The notes under the pieces were generated by a model. That model did no database searches. It saw only the letters and a list, made by a program, of their open reading frames with translations, and had not been told where the DNA came from. From Plasmopara viticola (taxonomy: Eukaryota; Oomycota; Peronosporomycetes; Peronosporales; Peronosporaceae), in contig MBPM02000029.1 in NCBI GenBank assembly GCA_001695595.3, forward strand, positions 135,001-165,000: a stretch of DNA of 30,000 nucleotides. Direction: 5' to 3'. Positions 1-10,439 of this stretch are shown here, piece by piece. The translations under genes and the position numbers were made by a program. The first letter of the stretch is position 1; the number at the start of each line of letters is the position of its first letter.

Positions 1-866
1 GTTTCCACACCCTAACACTTGCACATATCTTAGACTCCTTGGTCCGTGTTTCAAGACGGGTCAAATCGCTCCATTTCGTCAACGTCCCGAAGGCTACAAG
101 TTACGACTCGCATCAATCCATACACAGCCACACACGCATAGCAAGCTATCCGCACACGGCGCACACGGAGACCCAAGTCCACTCAAAAGCACGTTGTAGG
201 CACCTCAGTCCCAACCGCGACTACTCGTCCACCAAGATATAACAGACAAATGCAAGCGTAAGCCCTACCTCCTCAGTGGCCATTTCCCGCAGCATACGAA
301 CAGACCTTGACGCTCCACCACAGCACAGGGCACCAGCAAGCACACACAGCACACACGCCGAGCGCAGCCAAAAAGGCCACTGCAACAGCACACACACGCA
401 TACACTCGCCAATGAAATATACCATGGATTATAGACACTGGAAACGATTTGGTTACCTTTCAGCAGATTCAACTCTATTTTTAAAGTTCTTTTCATCTTT
501 CCCTCACGGTACTTGTATGCTATCGGTCTCGCACCAATATTTAGCTTTAGATGGAATTTACCACCTACTTCGCACTGCATTCTCAAACAACGCGACTCAA
601 AGAAAACGGGTCGTACGCACAAGCAACTTGGGGACGAACGGGAGTATCACCCTCCATGCTGTCCTCTTTCAAGGAACTTAACCCAAGTGCCCATACTGAC
701 CACGCTTCTATAGACTACAATTCGCCGCGCAAAAATTGCACGGAGAATTTAAGCTTGAGCTCATCCCGCTTCACTCGCCGTTACTAGGGGAATCCTTGTT
801 AATTTCTTTTCCTCCGCTTATTAATATGCTTAAGTTCAGCGGGTAATCTTGCCTGATATCAGGTCC
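1..866 (-). rRNA. 28S (LSU) rRNA, 5' part including D1/D2, probably degenerate
   Basis: The 5' end of the large-subunit rRNA, truncated by the window start. The conserved 5' sequence gacctgatatcaggcaag lies at about 849-866, the ITS4-type site (cctccgcttatt, then a changed aatatgc) at about 811-828, and the LR3-type site ccgtgtttcaagacggg at about 43-59. The 5' boundary at about 866 is set by that conserved start. Three departures point to decay. The near-universal gcatatcaataagcgg reads gcatattaataagcgg. The stretch aaactaacaagg reads aaattaacaagg. Around 460-475 about a dozen bases of the block containing gtgaaattg are missing, so the gagagtt arm runs almost straight into ctgctgaaaggtaac. 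It follows ITS2 in the normal order. Open frames across it are meaningless. Confidence 0.95.
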
Positions 867-2782
867 AACTGAGATGCATACCGAAATACACATAATTTCC
901 CAAATGGATCGACCCTCGGCAGCCAAAGCTGCCACTCTACTTCGCAATAGCAAAACTGATTGAAAGCATAGTCACATATAGCTACGGTTCACCGATTCAT
1001 TAAGCCATCACAGAAATTAATTTAATAAACGCATTGTTTAGCCGAAGCCAACCATACCGCAAATCAAAAAAAAAATCTTTAATGCAACAGCAAACAAACT
1101 GGTCGCCGACTGGCCACAATAGACAAACTTCAAACTGGTATAGCTTAATAAAAGACTTGGTCACTAATGACTACGGTTCATCAAGTTATTATACTGCAAC
1201 AAGAAAAGAATTTATTAGCATATTTTCAAGCCGAAGCTATCAAAACACATACTAAAATATTTTTTCTTATGCTTTAAGTATTAACAAAGTGATCGCCGAC
1301 TGGTCAAAAGCGACAGCCTTCACACAGCATTATAGATTAAAAGACTTTAAGCTCATACCTACAGTTCACCATTTTTTAATTTTCTATAGCAGAAAAAAAG
1401 TTCAAAAAGTGCATTATTAAAGCAGAGCTTTGAATAGCGCTTTTCATGCCAATTTTCTTCGTGCTTAAGAAAAATAAATCGGTCGCCGACAAGTACCAGC
1501 AAAACCTTTCGCAACAATAATGCCGATTAGAAGACTATAGTATCGAATATAACTACGGTTCACCAAGTTATTCTGCCGCAGCAAAAAATTGTTTTATAAG
1601 CACATTATCAAGCCAAAGCCGATATTGTACAAATATATAACAAATTTTCTTAAATGCTTCAGCAAAAAAAATGATCGCCGACTTGCTACAAACGACAGCC
1701 TTCACACAACATTAAACATTAAAAGATCCAAGCTCATAACTACGGTTCACCATATTATTATTATCTATAGCAGAAAAAAAGTTCAAAAAGTGCATTATTA
1801 AAGCAGAGCTTTAAATAGCGCTTTTCATACCAATTCTCTTAGTGCTTAAGAAAAATAAATCGGTCGCCGACAAGTACAAGCAAAACCTTTCGCAACAATA
1901 ATGCCGATTAGAAGACTATAGTATCGAATATAACTACGGTTCACCAAAGTATTCTGCCGCAGCAAAAAAATGTTTTATAAGCACATTAACAAGCCAAAGC
2001 TGATATTGTACGATTATATAATCAAGTGCTTCAGCAAAAACAATGATCGCCGACTTGCTACAAACGACAGCCTTCACACAACATTACACGTTAAAAGATT
2101 TAAGCTCATAACTACGGTTCACCATTTTATTATTATCTATAGCAGAAAAAAAGTTCAAAAAGTGCATTATTAAAGCAGAGCTTTAAATAGCGCTTTTCAT
2201 ACCAATTTTCTTAGTGCTTAAGAAAAATAATTCGGTCGCCGACAAGTACAAGCAAAACCTTTCGCAACAATAATGCCGATTAGAAGACTAAAGTAACCAA
2301 GTTATTCTGCCGCAGCAAGAAAAATGTTATATAAGCACAGTATCAAGCAAAAGCTGATATAGTTCATATTTATAACAAATTTTCTTAAATGCTTTAGCAA
2401 GAAGAAATTGATCGCCGATTGGCTACAGATGAAAGTCTTTTACAACAGCAAAACCGGTTAAAAGACAAAGCAACGTCGTAACTACGACCCACCAGTAGAT
2501 GTCATGGCAGAAAGCATACTATATAAGCGTATAGCTTAGCCGAGGCCAGCTTCCGCAAATTAAATACTCTTTCATTATTGCCTCGACAAACAAACCGGGA
2601 GCAGTTTTGTTACTAATCACACGGTCTAACAACCAAAATCGCTATGCTTTTTGAGCAAAGAGAAGTACAGTTAGTACATTTAAAAGGACTCGCAATCAAC
2701 TTAAAATTAAGCGCAAGACACTTCACATCTGGCTTTACTTCCACCGACTACACGGAAGGATGAAATGCCAAGTTTATTGTAC
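867..2782 (-). other. ITS2, greatly expanded (about 1.9 kb)
   Basis: Internal transcribed spacer between 5.8S and 28S, removed during pre-rRNA processing. Typical oomycete ITS2 is a few hundred bases. Here it is about 1.9 kb because of internal repeats (annotated separately). Expansion of ITS2 by repeated elements is documented in several downy mildew genera, which supports the organism call. Short open frames inside are chance. The non-repeated ends are about 867-975 next to 28S and about 2560-2782 next to 5.8S. Confidence 0.92.
975..2560 (-). repeat. ITS2 tandem repeats, about 380-bp dimeric unit
   Basis: On the plus strand the marker aactacggttcacca followed by ttctgccgcagcaa starts near 1168 (diverged), 1549 and 1933. 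A shortened form lies near 2291, giving a period of about 370-384 bp. Each unit holds a second half that also has a tacggttcacca marker (near 1358, 1739, 2112, diverged near 2478), followed in the first three by atctatagcagaaaaaaag. The unit is therefore a dimer of related halves of about 190 bp. Each half also carries a tcgccgac motif. The copies at 1520-2270 are the most alike, and the outer ones are diverged and partly deleted. Confidence 0.9.
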
Positions 2783-2939
2783 GGACACTGATACAGGCAT
2801 ACTTCCAGGACTAACCCGAAAGTGCAATATGCGTTCAAAATTTCGATGACTCACTGAATCCTGCAATTCGCATTACGTATCGCAGTTCGCAGCGTTCTTC
2901 ATCGATGTGCGAGCCTAGACATCCACTGCTGAAAGTTGT
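2783..2939 (-). rRNA. 5.8S rRNA
   Basis: About 157 nt, the usual length. Read on the minus strand it begins with acaactttcagcagtgg, passes through catcgatgaagaacgctgcg (the ITS2/ITS3 primer region) and the oomycete-type ttgaacgcatattgcac segment, and ends at ctgtatcagtgtcc. It lies between ITS1 and ITS2. Unlike the flanking 18S and 28S it shows no change at the conserved segments I could check. Confidence 0.97.
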
Positions 2940-3151
2940 ATCTAGTAAAAGCGAAGACTTTCGTCCTCACAGTATAATCAGTATTTAGTAATGGTTTAAA
3001 AATAGCTACTAGCTCGGAATAAATTCCAAACTATTTCACTATGATAGGAATCCATTAGCTGCAACCGCCAACAATAAAGTCAGTGGTCGCTGCCTATTTC
3101 ATCCCCAACTATTTGGTTGAAACGGTTCACGTGGAAAGTTTTTAGGTGTGG
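2940..3151 (-). other. ITS1
   Basis: About 212 bp between 18S and 5.8S. It begins with ccacacctaaaaactttcc followed by acgtgaacc, the start found throughout Peronosporaceae. It is A/T-rich and of ordinary length, in contrast to ITS2. I see no internal repeat. Confidence 0.93.
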
Positions 3152-3198
<47 letters not shown>

Positions 3199-3304
3199 AC
3201 CTTCCTCTAAATGGCGAGGTTAAAAAAAGTTCCATCAATCCACTCGCAATAAAGCAAGCGGACTCACGGTCCCAATTTTTCACCGAGTCATTCAATCGGT
3301 AGGT

Positions 3305-3338
<34 letters not shown>

Positions 3339-3815
3339 ATCAACGCAAGCTGATGACTTGCATTTACTAGGAATTCCTCGTTCAAGACTGAAAATTGCAA
3401 CAGTCTATCCTTAGCACGATGCGCATTCGCAAGATTACCCAGACCTATCGATCAAGGTTATATACTCGTTGAACGCATCAGTGTAGCGCGCGTGCGGCCC
3501 AGAACATCTAAGGGCATCACAGACCTGTTATTGCCTCCAACTTCCTTTGGTTTGATTACCCAAAAGTCCCTCTAAGAAGTCCACAAACCTACCAAAAATG
3601 GTAAGCGGGCTATTTAGCACGCGGAGGTCTCGTTCGTTAACTAAATTAACCAGACAGATCACTCCACCAACTAAGAACGGCCATGCACCACCACCCATAG
3701 AATCAAGAAAGAGCTCTCAATCTGTCAATCCTTACTATGTCTGGTCCTGGTAAGCTTTCACGTGTTGAGTCAAATTAAGCCGCAGGATCCACTCCTGGTG
3801 GTGCCCTTCCGTCAG

Positions 3816-3850
<35 letters not shown>

Positions 3851-4429
3851 GCGGAACCCAAAGACTTTGATTTCTCATACGGTGCTGACAAGGTCATTTT
3901 AAGTAAACGACTGCCAATCCCGAGTCGGCATAGTTTATGGTTAAGACTACGATGGAATCTAATCATCTTCGATCCCCTAACTTTCGTTCTTGATTAATGA
4001 AAACCTCCTTGGTAAATGCTTTCGCCTAAGCTCATCTCTCAGCGATCCAAGAATTTCACCTCTGACGCTGAAATATGAATACCCCCAACTGTCCCTATTA
4101 ATCATTACTCTGGTAAGCAAACCAACAAAATAGACCACCAAAGTCATATCTTATTATTCCATGCTAATGTATTCAAATGAGCTAACGCCTGCTTTAAACA
4201 CTCTAATTTATTCACAGTAAACGATGTAAGTTCAACAATCCACAAACTTAATGGCAGAAAGGCAACCTCACAAAAAATGCTTCGAACATCCATAAGTACA
4301 CACTCCCAAAGGGAACGGACCGGACATCCAAAGCAGAAACTCAACTACGAGCTTTTTAACTGCAACGACTTTAATATACGCTATTGGAGCTGGAATTACC
4401 GCGGCTGCTGGCACCAGACTTGCCCTCCA
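3152..4429 (-). rRNA. 18S (SSU) rRNA, 3' two-thirds, interrupted and mutated
   Basis: The 3' part of the small-subunit rRNA. It ends in the ggatcatta / ccacacc junction at 3151/3152 and runs back to the 530-loop region (gccagcagccgcgg at about 4400-4412), where mobile elements break the gene at 4429/4430. The other part is at 10823-11387, and together they give about 1.8 kb, a normal length. The oomycete V4 region lies at about 4150-4350. Near-universal positions are changed. The ggaattgacgg site reads ggaactgacgg (3815). The segment gacgatcagataccgtcg reads gatgattagattccatcg (3953, 3956, 3961, 3965). This copy probably cannot make functional 18S even without the insertions. Confidence 0.95.
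4413..4429. repeat. 18S target-site copy 1 (17 bp)
   Basis: The sequence accagacttgccctcca, part of 18S immediately next to the 530-loop segment. It recurs at 8994-9010 (as accagacttgccctcaa) and exactly at 10823-10839, where 18S resumes. It is the duplicated insertion target of the two elements between. Confidence 0.9.
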
Positions 4430-7400
4430 GATCAACGAAACAAAATCGACTATTGCCTCATGACTACAGATCTTTTCGTTGCAAACTACCAAGGCTCTCG
4501 CTATATCACCGAGAAAAAATGGCTCCATGAAGATCACTACCCAGTGGAATTCCATCTCGCGTCGCCAAACCACCCAGGTCCTAAGCGACTGCCATGGAAA
4601 TGCCCATGCTGGTTGCTGGATGTCCCATTGGTCAAAACAACCCTCGCTGGAACTCTCGAGTGCCTTGCAAAGCGGCTTCGTTGGTTCCCCGGCTCAAACC
4701 CCGGAGTTCTGTTGGACGAGCACAAAGCAGCTGATCGTGCATTTCTTCAAGAAATGCAACACGCCTTGAAAAATAAAGACGATGAGCGTCTAGCAACGTT
4801 ACGAACGGCCGTTCGAATGGCCAAGGCTCTCGATACAGCCTGCCCATCTGCCACAACGCGCCACGATCTTATTGAAGCCCGGAGTGCCTAAAGGCACAGG
4901 AAGACTTCTTCGCCGAGCACCGAGAAACTACTAAGTTTGATCGAGATATCACGGAAGGAGAGCGTGGGTCTGCCTACTTCTTTCGTCCCCCCACGAATAG
5001 CGCTCACGCCGTTACGATCCCCAACGCAACTCGCCCAAACGGTACTACAACTGAAGATGCAATGGAAATGGCTGAGACTCATCGCCAGTATTGGGGGTCT
5101 GTCTTTCAATCTCCTTCGTGGGATCTCCGAGACACCTCGCCTCCTCGCCGTTACGAACCGGTGCAACTACAAGGCCTCCTTAAATATACAACGACTCGAC
5201 TTACGGAAGACCAACGTCGAATGCTCGACGCCCCATTCACTGCCAATGACTTCTACTTGGCGATTCGCAATTCTCCAAAAGGCCGTTCGGCAGGTTACGA
5301 TGGGTTACCGGCAGAATATTACCAGCTTAAGACTTCACTTTGGGCACAAGTATATGAAATGGTTTACGCAACCAACTTTGACCGTGGAAAAATGTCCAAG
5401 TCTCAACGAAAAGCCTATATATCACTGCTAATCAAGGGCGGTGATTGCAGCCTCCCCAGTAGTTATCGTCCGATCACGTTGCTAAACCATGATGCCAAGC
5501 TTGGACCGAAGATCCTTGCCTGGCGTCTTCGAGATATCCTTTCGCTACTGCTACACTCAGACCAAATCGGATTCGTTAAAGGGAGATCCATTCGGCACGC
5601 TCTTCTACGGTTCCAAGATCTCGTGACTTTAGCACGGCGGCTCAACTGGGGACGGGCCGGTGCAGTGCCCCTCGACTACGCGAAATCATTTGACAGCGTC
5701 CTTTAGACGGCCCTTTTACTTGTTCTTCGGCATATGAATTTTGGCGACGTCTTTTGCGACTGGATCATGACTTTCTTTCGCCACACGCTCGTTAGCGTTC
5801 AAGTTAACGGAACGGCAAGCAAGTTTTTTGAGCTAGGATGCGGTGTTAGACAAGGTGATCCGCTCTCACCAGCGCTTTTTGTTTTGTTCATCGAATCACT
5901 TCTCTGCTTCCTGCGTACTCAAACTGGTCACCTCGGCCTTCAAGTTTCGAGAGACGAAGAAACACATCACCTGCTGGCGTTTGCTGATGATTGCACGGGA
6001 CTTCTCCGTGACCTCGGCGATGCCCCGGAATTCATTAATGCCGTCAATACGTACGCAGTCGCTGCTGGCCTTCGCCTCAACATTCACAAGACTCATATAT
6101 TCCCCTTTTCGCCGATGCCAATAGAGCTCAGACGCACGCTCGAGGACATTGGATGGGACGTTACTCCAGATGATGGTGCGGTACGTCTCCTAGGGATTTT
6201 TGTTAGCCCCTCACTTCCGACTAGCTCTCGTTTTCCGAGGCTTCTCAAAGCAATGGTGGAACGGTGCCGCCTCTGGAGGTATCGCGCCAGGACGCTTCGC
6301 GGTCGCGCTGTTATTCTCCGCGCCATTGTTCTCCCCTTACTATGGTATACGGCGGCGGCAACTCGAGTGCCGGTCGACGTTGCGAAACAAGTGAAGCGCT
6401 TGTGCAAGTCCTTCCTCTTCAAAAAGAAATCTCCGAAACGCGGAACTTCAAAGGTCCGATGCCTGAAGAATGGCTAAACTGGCCAACGTCACAAGGTGGC
6501 CTTGGGTTACCAGAAACGCTTGCCTTCAGCCACGCTCTCCAGCTGTGCTCTCTGCGGGATGCGATGTCATCAGTCGTTGTCATGAACCGCGTCCCCCGAT
6601 GGTTTGCGCCTGCATCTTTTCTGTTTCAAGAGGCACAAGAGTATGGCAGCGTCGGTTTCGACATTCTCTATGCTCCGATACCAGGTGACTCACCGTGTAA
6701 GAGCCCTGGTGCGGCCTCGCAACATTTTGGATAGAGCCTCTTCGTGTTTGGCACAAGCTTGTTGGAACCCACTGCACGCTGGAAGTGCTCAAGTGGGCGG
6801 AAATGGATATTCCGTACTGGTACAACCGCTTCCTGCACGCCAGCCGAACAGGGAGGCTCACCGGCCCCGCCTCTAAGAATTCCCACCTTTTTATCTCACA
6901 GGGTTACGTTCGTCTCCAAGATTTTGTGGAGCGCCACGGACAGTTACCGACGAGAGACCTCTGCAAGCGCATTATTCGTGAAGAACATTTTGACACACCA
7001 AGCAAATGGTCCTTCGCTGCTGGATTCTTTACGCGCCAAGTTGTACGACTCCTTGACGTGGACGTCACTGAAAGACCTGTTGAGGGACCCCATCTGCAAG
7101 CACAGTTCTGTGCTGCCGCACACGCTTGGACGTTCGACAAAGTTCTCTTTGTTAACGGAACAAACCACGAATTCTACCACTTGCTACACAGGCTCCCGCC
7201 CATCACACGGCAACCCCATCGACCGCTCGGAATTACCGACGAGCCAGACTGGAAGGACCTGTGGCGACGAGAGCGAGGATTGGACCGTGATGTACTGCCC
7301 GTCCTCAGCGACATCAAATTTCGTCTTCAGCACAACGGACTCAACGTACGCATGAAATACCGGCACCAGACAGAGGATATTTTATGCGTTCATGAATGTG

Positions 7401-7727
7401 GTGAAGTGGAAGATGCGGAACACCTCTACTGGAGATACTCCCTTGCACAGGCGGTCTGGGACTCCTTTCTTCCGGAAATTAACCGCCTCTTAGTTCACGC
7501 CGTCTCATGGTCAGCGATCGTTTACCTCCAAGGCCTTGTTGTCTCTCCAGAACAACTCACCACATACGGGAGTTCGTGTATTCAATGTGATCCGGTGTAG
7601 TGTTCTCTACATGCTTTGGCTCCACCGGAACGACTGCCTTTGGAATAACAGCATATCTAACATCGAATTTGTTCGTGAACGCGCCAAGGCCTACATTCGG
7701 CTTCATCTACAACGACTCCTAAAATGA
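4430..7727 (+). pseudogene. LINE ORF2 remnant: APE endonuclease end, reverse transcriptase, zinc-knuckle tail
   Basis: Encoded the endonuclease/reverse transcriptase used for target-primed reverse transcription. Visible in order: the endonuclease end with RNKIDYCLMT at about 4436 and the EDHYPV motif, with its catalytic Asp-His at 4532-4537; the RT fingers with SYRPITLLN (about 5460) and GFVKGRSIRHALLRF; palm motif A LDYAKSFDSV at 5671-5700; GCGVRQGDPLSPALF (about 5840); motif C FADDC at 5980-5994; and the thumb. A C-terminal region with CVHECGEVEDAEHLYW lies near 7385-7435. The frame is broken. There is a frameshift near 4890 and an in-frame TAG at 5704-5706, where the 5S-inserted relative has Trp (TGG to TAG). 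Further frameshifts lie near 6440, 6735 and 7575. One expected knuckle Cys is Tyr. The last frame ends at 7727. Confidence 0.93.
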
Positions 7728-7771
7728 AGTAACCCGAGACCTCAAGCTCTTTGTCGCGCATGGATACCTGA

Positions 7772-8350
7772 TCAACGGTTACCCGCTAGATTGTCAGCGG
7801 CTTCTTTGGCAATCAACGCGAGCGCTTTAATAGCAGCTCCGCGCTGAGACCGACCGGATCCGCGTGCCGATACTTGCCCCAAGTCCACTTCAGCGACAGT
7901 CCTGTCAGAGGCAAGCTCGCCTTCGCCTTCGGCCACGCTCCCCTCTTCGACACACACGTCCTCGCTGTCCACAGAGGCTGAGGCTACCGTCATTTCGCGC
8001 AAACTAGCTGTTGCAGCGTTTAACTGGATGCGCTCCGTTTCCAGTGTTTCCGCGCACCCAGGCTCCTCGGCGAGCAACAAAGCATTGCTGGCAGCAACGG
8101 CAGCCGCTCGCTCAGCTCTTATGGCCGCCAGCTCCCGAGTGCAACTGGCGGTCGAGACAATCCCCGACACCATAGCAACATCAGCACCTGGCTCGGCGGC
8201 ACGCCCACCAGACCCTCTAGAACGCCCGTGACACATGAGAGGCACCGGTGGGGTACCAGCGACACCTTCAGCAGATTGGTTTTGGTTAGCGGTTCCTTGG
8301 CGACTGCCAGTACACCCGGAAACTGGTTCTTGGTACTCTTCCGTAGCCAT
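7772..8350 (-). CDS. Antisense hypothetical ORF, Ala/Glu-rich, retroelement-like
   Basis: An open frame of about 190 codons on the strand opposite to the LINE, starting at the internal ATG at 8350 (MATEEYQEP). The frame stays open upstream to 8443. The product is rich in Ala, Glu, Ser and Gly. A probable helical or coiled-coil stretch in the middle (RELAAIRAERAAAVAAS, then LETERIQLNAATASLREM) is followed by an acidic segment. I recognise no domain. The composition recalls the N-terminal part of gag-like or ORF1-like retroelement proteins. It could be a fragment of another element joined into E1 by template switching, or a chance frame in the E1 3' UTR. Confidence 0.4.
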   Translation of the reverse strand: MATEEYQEPVSGCTGSRQGTANQNQSAEGVAGTPPVPLMCHGRSRGSGGRAAEPGADVAMVSGIVSTASCTRELAAIRAERAAAVAASNALLLAEEPGCAETLETERIQLNAATASLREMTVASASVDSEDVCVEEGSVAEGEGELASDRTVAEVDLGQVSARGSGRSQRGAAIKALALIAKEAADNLAGNR

Positions 8351-8502
8351 CGTACTTACCTGGATATTAACGGTCCACCTGTGCCTTACTTGGAAAATTG
8401 AAAAATGACTACAACCAAGAACCGTCGGTAGTACAAGACACATCCAAACAACACTTCAGCAACATCCCAACCCCCGATACCGTATACCTGCATATTTCAA
8501 TA

Positions 8503-8935
8503 GCCTCCACAACTTGATTCTCAAATCGACGGAAATCAACCTCCAACCCTATATTTGACGTGGACCACACAGTTTTTGTGCACCACACACCTCAGTACAT
8601 TAGCAGAAAAAAGTACTAAATAATTTAAACCATCTCACTGGAGCAATACAAGATCACTACCGACCCAGCTTCGTTGGCTCCAAGCGCGGCAGACGTCTTT
8701 ATATTGCTACGAAAACAACGACATCTACTGTGTCGACCTTTTTCGGACTGCGTAATCATTACAGCAAATATTCAGGCGACATCCAAGCAACATTCGGACC
8801 TCCAATCCTCTTTACCTCTATCATTTTGGAAACCTCTACAACTTTATCCTCGATTTGGCCAGATACAACCTCAAAGTTTATATTTTGGGTGGACCACACT
8901 ATTTTGGGTGCACTATATAGCTCGAGGACGAAGTC
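8503..8935. repeat. Diverged direct repeat, two copies 330 bp apart
   Basis: The segment at about 8503-8587 (cctccacaac ... ggaccacac ... gtgcacca) recurs, diverged, at about 8833-8913 (cctctacaac ... ggaccacac ... gtgcacta). Both lie in the non-coding 3' part of E1. The sequence between them shows nothing else I recognise. Confidence 0.6.
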
Positions 8936-8993
8936 GACCTGTATATCATTCGCTACCATTTCTTTCAGATGATAAGTAATAAAACATTATTTA

Positions 8994-9010
8994 ACCAGAC
9001 TTGCCCTCAA
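8994..9010. repeat. 18S target-site copy 2, between the two elements
   Basis: The sequence accagacttgccctcaa, one base different from the flanking 18S copies. It separates the 3' end of E1 from the truncated 5' end of E2, showing that the two were inserted separately at the same site. Confidence 0.88.
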
Positions 9011-9018
9011 CGGGGTGG

Positions 9019-9384
9019 GACTTGCAGAGCTCGCACCGCTCCGGGTTAGGCCACGTGCCGCATCCGACACCGCTGACGCCTGTTTGTACCACCTTAAGGG
9101 AGCACGAGCCATTGACCGCCAACATTATCGCTGTCGTTTCTCATCTCCGAGACATGGTCAATACGGTCGCGCAAGAACACGAAGCCTCTTGCGCTTCCGC
9201 ATGTCCCATGGATGCCGCTGTTGACTGTGCTGAGCCCAACGGATCATCGACAGATGTCATCCCCGATTTGTCCGAGCTTCTTCCTACAGGCCGTCTAAAC
9301 GACTCACCCCAGAATGTGCAACAGTCCGGCAAGCGGCCCGCGATTCCGCCGAGTCTACTAGTTTCGAGACGGCATCGCCCCTAG
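9019..9384 (+). pseudogene. Upstream frame fragment of E2, frameshifted into the next ORF
   Basis: An open frame in the first reading frame ending in TAG at 9382-9384, with a plausible protein-like stretch (SHLRDMVNTVAQEHEAS, then many Ser/Pro/Asp). The downstream 305-codon frame is open upstream of its first ATG in a different frame (AARDSAESTSFETASPLEN). A one-base shift near 9310-9345 probably divides what was one protein. No domain is recognised. It has no start of its own that I trust, because the element is truncated here. Confidence 0.45.
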
Positions 9385-9407
9385 AGAACCCGTCGCAAAC
9401 GACCGGC

Positions 9408-10325
9408 ATGCACCTCCGCTCCGGGGCTGTCAAAAACAACGGTCCTCCCCCAAAGCGGCTGCGTACCACAAAGGCTGGTCCTAAACAAGATCGAGCCCAA
9501 GTCGGTCCGGACAGCATGACTTCCGAGCATTTCCCTTTCCTCATTGTGGACAAACGCCGTGACGAACCCAAGCGCGGTCGTTGTTACCATGTCCGTTTCC
9601 TCGATAAACATGACGAATGGATACCAAGACAGTCCCTGGTTGAAGACGGCCAAGAGGGCCTCTGCGACTGGGTCGACTGGTGGTACGACGAAGATTTACA
9701 GCTGACCAAGCCATTTATCTGCTACATGAAAGGCCTCCCTGACTACCACACATATATGACGGCCTCGGACGGAGGTAACTGCGTTGTTCAAGCCATTACA
9801 AGATTGCGGATCATGATGAGCATATCACTCACAAGTACTGGGAAAATATTTTGCTTCGAAAACAACATCGCTCCTCTCACCGGGATCGGCATTGCCCAAA
9901 CCAAGAAGCTCCTACGTTGGATGGAGCACAAGAATGAGGGATCCTCGCCCGTTTCTATCAAGCGCAAGCTGCTGGATATAAATCTCTTTCGCGGCATGGG
10001 CAAAGGAGTCCGATCCATCTTTGATACTAAACTTCAGCCTGGTCTCTACCTCGTTTACTGTGACCTTTCTGAGATGTTGAGCCACGGAATAGCCTTGCAA
10101 GTGAAAGGACGCGCTCATCAAATTTACGATGACGGCAAATGGATCGGCATATTGGACGCTATGGATTGGCTTAATCGGGTGCGTGGTATTTACCGCGTCG
10201 AGTTGATTTCTCGTCTTTCGCCACACGCCACGACTTTCGACGGTCATCGCGCTACCAAGTCCAAGAGCAAAACTCGGCGAAGTCAAGCAAAAAAGCAAGT
10301 GGCAAACAACTTGACTTCCAACTAA
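9408..10325 (+). CDS. Chromodomain plus papain-like/OTU-like cysteine peptidase protein
   Basis: An intact frame of 305 codons from the first ATG; the real protein probably began upstream. Residues 41-93 look like a chromodomain: HFPFLIVDKRR, a YHVRFLDKHDEWIP strand-turn with Trp71, then a closing helix rich in Trp and Asp. Residues 105-265 resemble a papain-fold peptidase. A likely catalytic Cys125 lies in SDGGNCVVQAI, His226 in LSHGIALQV, and an Asp in IYDDGKW (241/242). Residues GLYLVYCDLS precede the histidine, as in C39-like or OTU-like enzymes. The tail (280-297) is strongly basic. Chromodomains in retroelement proteins can tether integration to chromatin marks. Peptidase domains occur in some LINE polyproteins. 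The joint role here is inference. Confidence 0.72.
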   Translation: MHLRSGAVKNNGPPPKRLRTTKAGPKQDRAQVGPDSMTSEHFPFLIVDKRRDEPKRGRCYHVRFLDKHDEWIPRQSLVEDGQEGLCDWVDWWYDEDLQLTKPFICYMKGLPDYHTYMTASDGGNCVVQAITRLRIMMSISLTSTGKIFCFENNIAPLTGIGIAQTKKLLRWMEHKNEGSSPVSIKRKLLDINLFRGMGKGVRSIFDTKLQPGLYLVYCDLSEMLSHGIALQVKGRAHQIYDDGKWIGILDAMDWLNRVRGIYRVELISRLSPHATTFDGHRATKSKSKTRRSQAKKQVANNLTSN

Positions 10326-10439
10326 CAACAAACTTGCTTGTTGACCATTACTGCACGAACTTACTTTTCTTTTTCTTCACATTTATTGACGATGACGTAG
10401 ATTTCTTGTATGGACGACAATTGTATTTTCACGCCGAAC

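Larger units (their letters stand above)
4430..8993 (+). mobile_element. 5'-truncated LINE inserted in 18S (element E1)
   Basis: A non-LTR retrotransposon on the plus strand, opposite to the 18S gene. Its 5' end falls inside the endonuclease domain, so ORF1 and the front of ORF2 are missing, as is common for target-primed insertions. It keeps the end of an APE-type endonuclease, a reverse transcriptase and a C-terminal zinc-knuckle region. The 3' end carries aataaaa a few bases before the target copy at 8994-9010. From about 7730 to 8993 the content is not LINE coding sequence. It is either an unusually long 3' UTR or a chimeric segment carrying an antisense reading frame. The ORF2 remnant resembles that of the 5S-inserted LINE in domain order and in several motifs. 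Confidence 0.88.

Noticed and set aside
221..622. Open frame of 133 codons on the minus strand and overlapping plus-strand frames
   Set aside because: They lie wholly inside 28S rRNA; the translations are chance.
1589..2173. Two similar 67-70 codon frames
   Set aside because: They resemble each other only because they lie in successive ITS2 repeat units.
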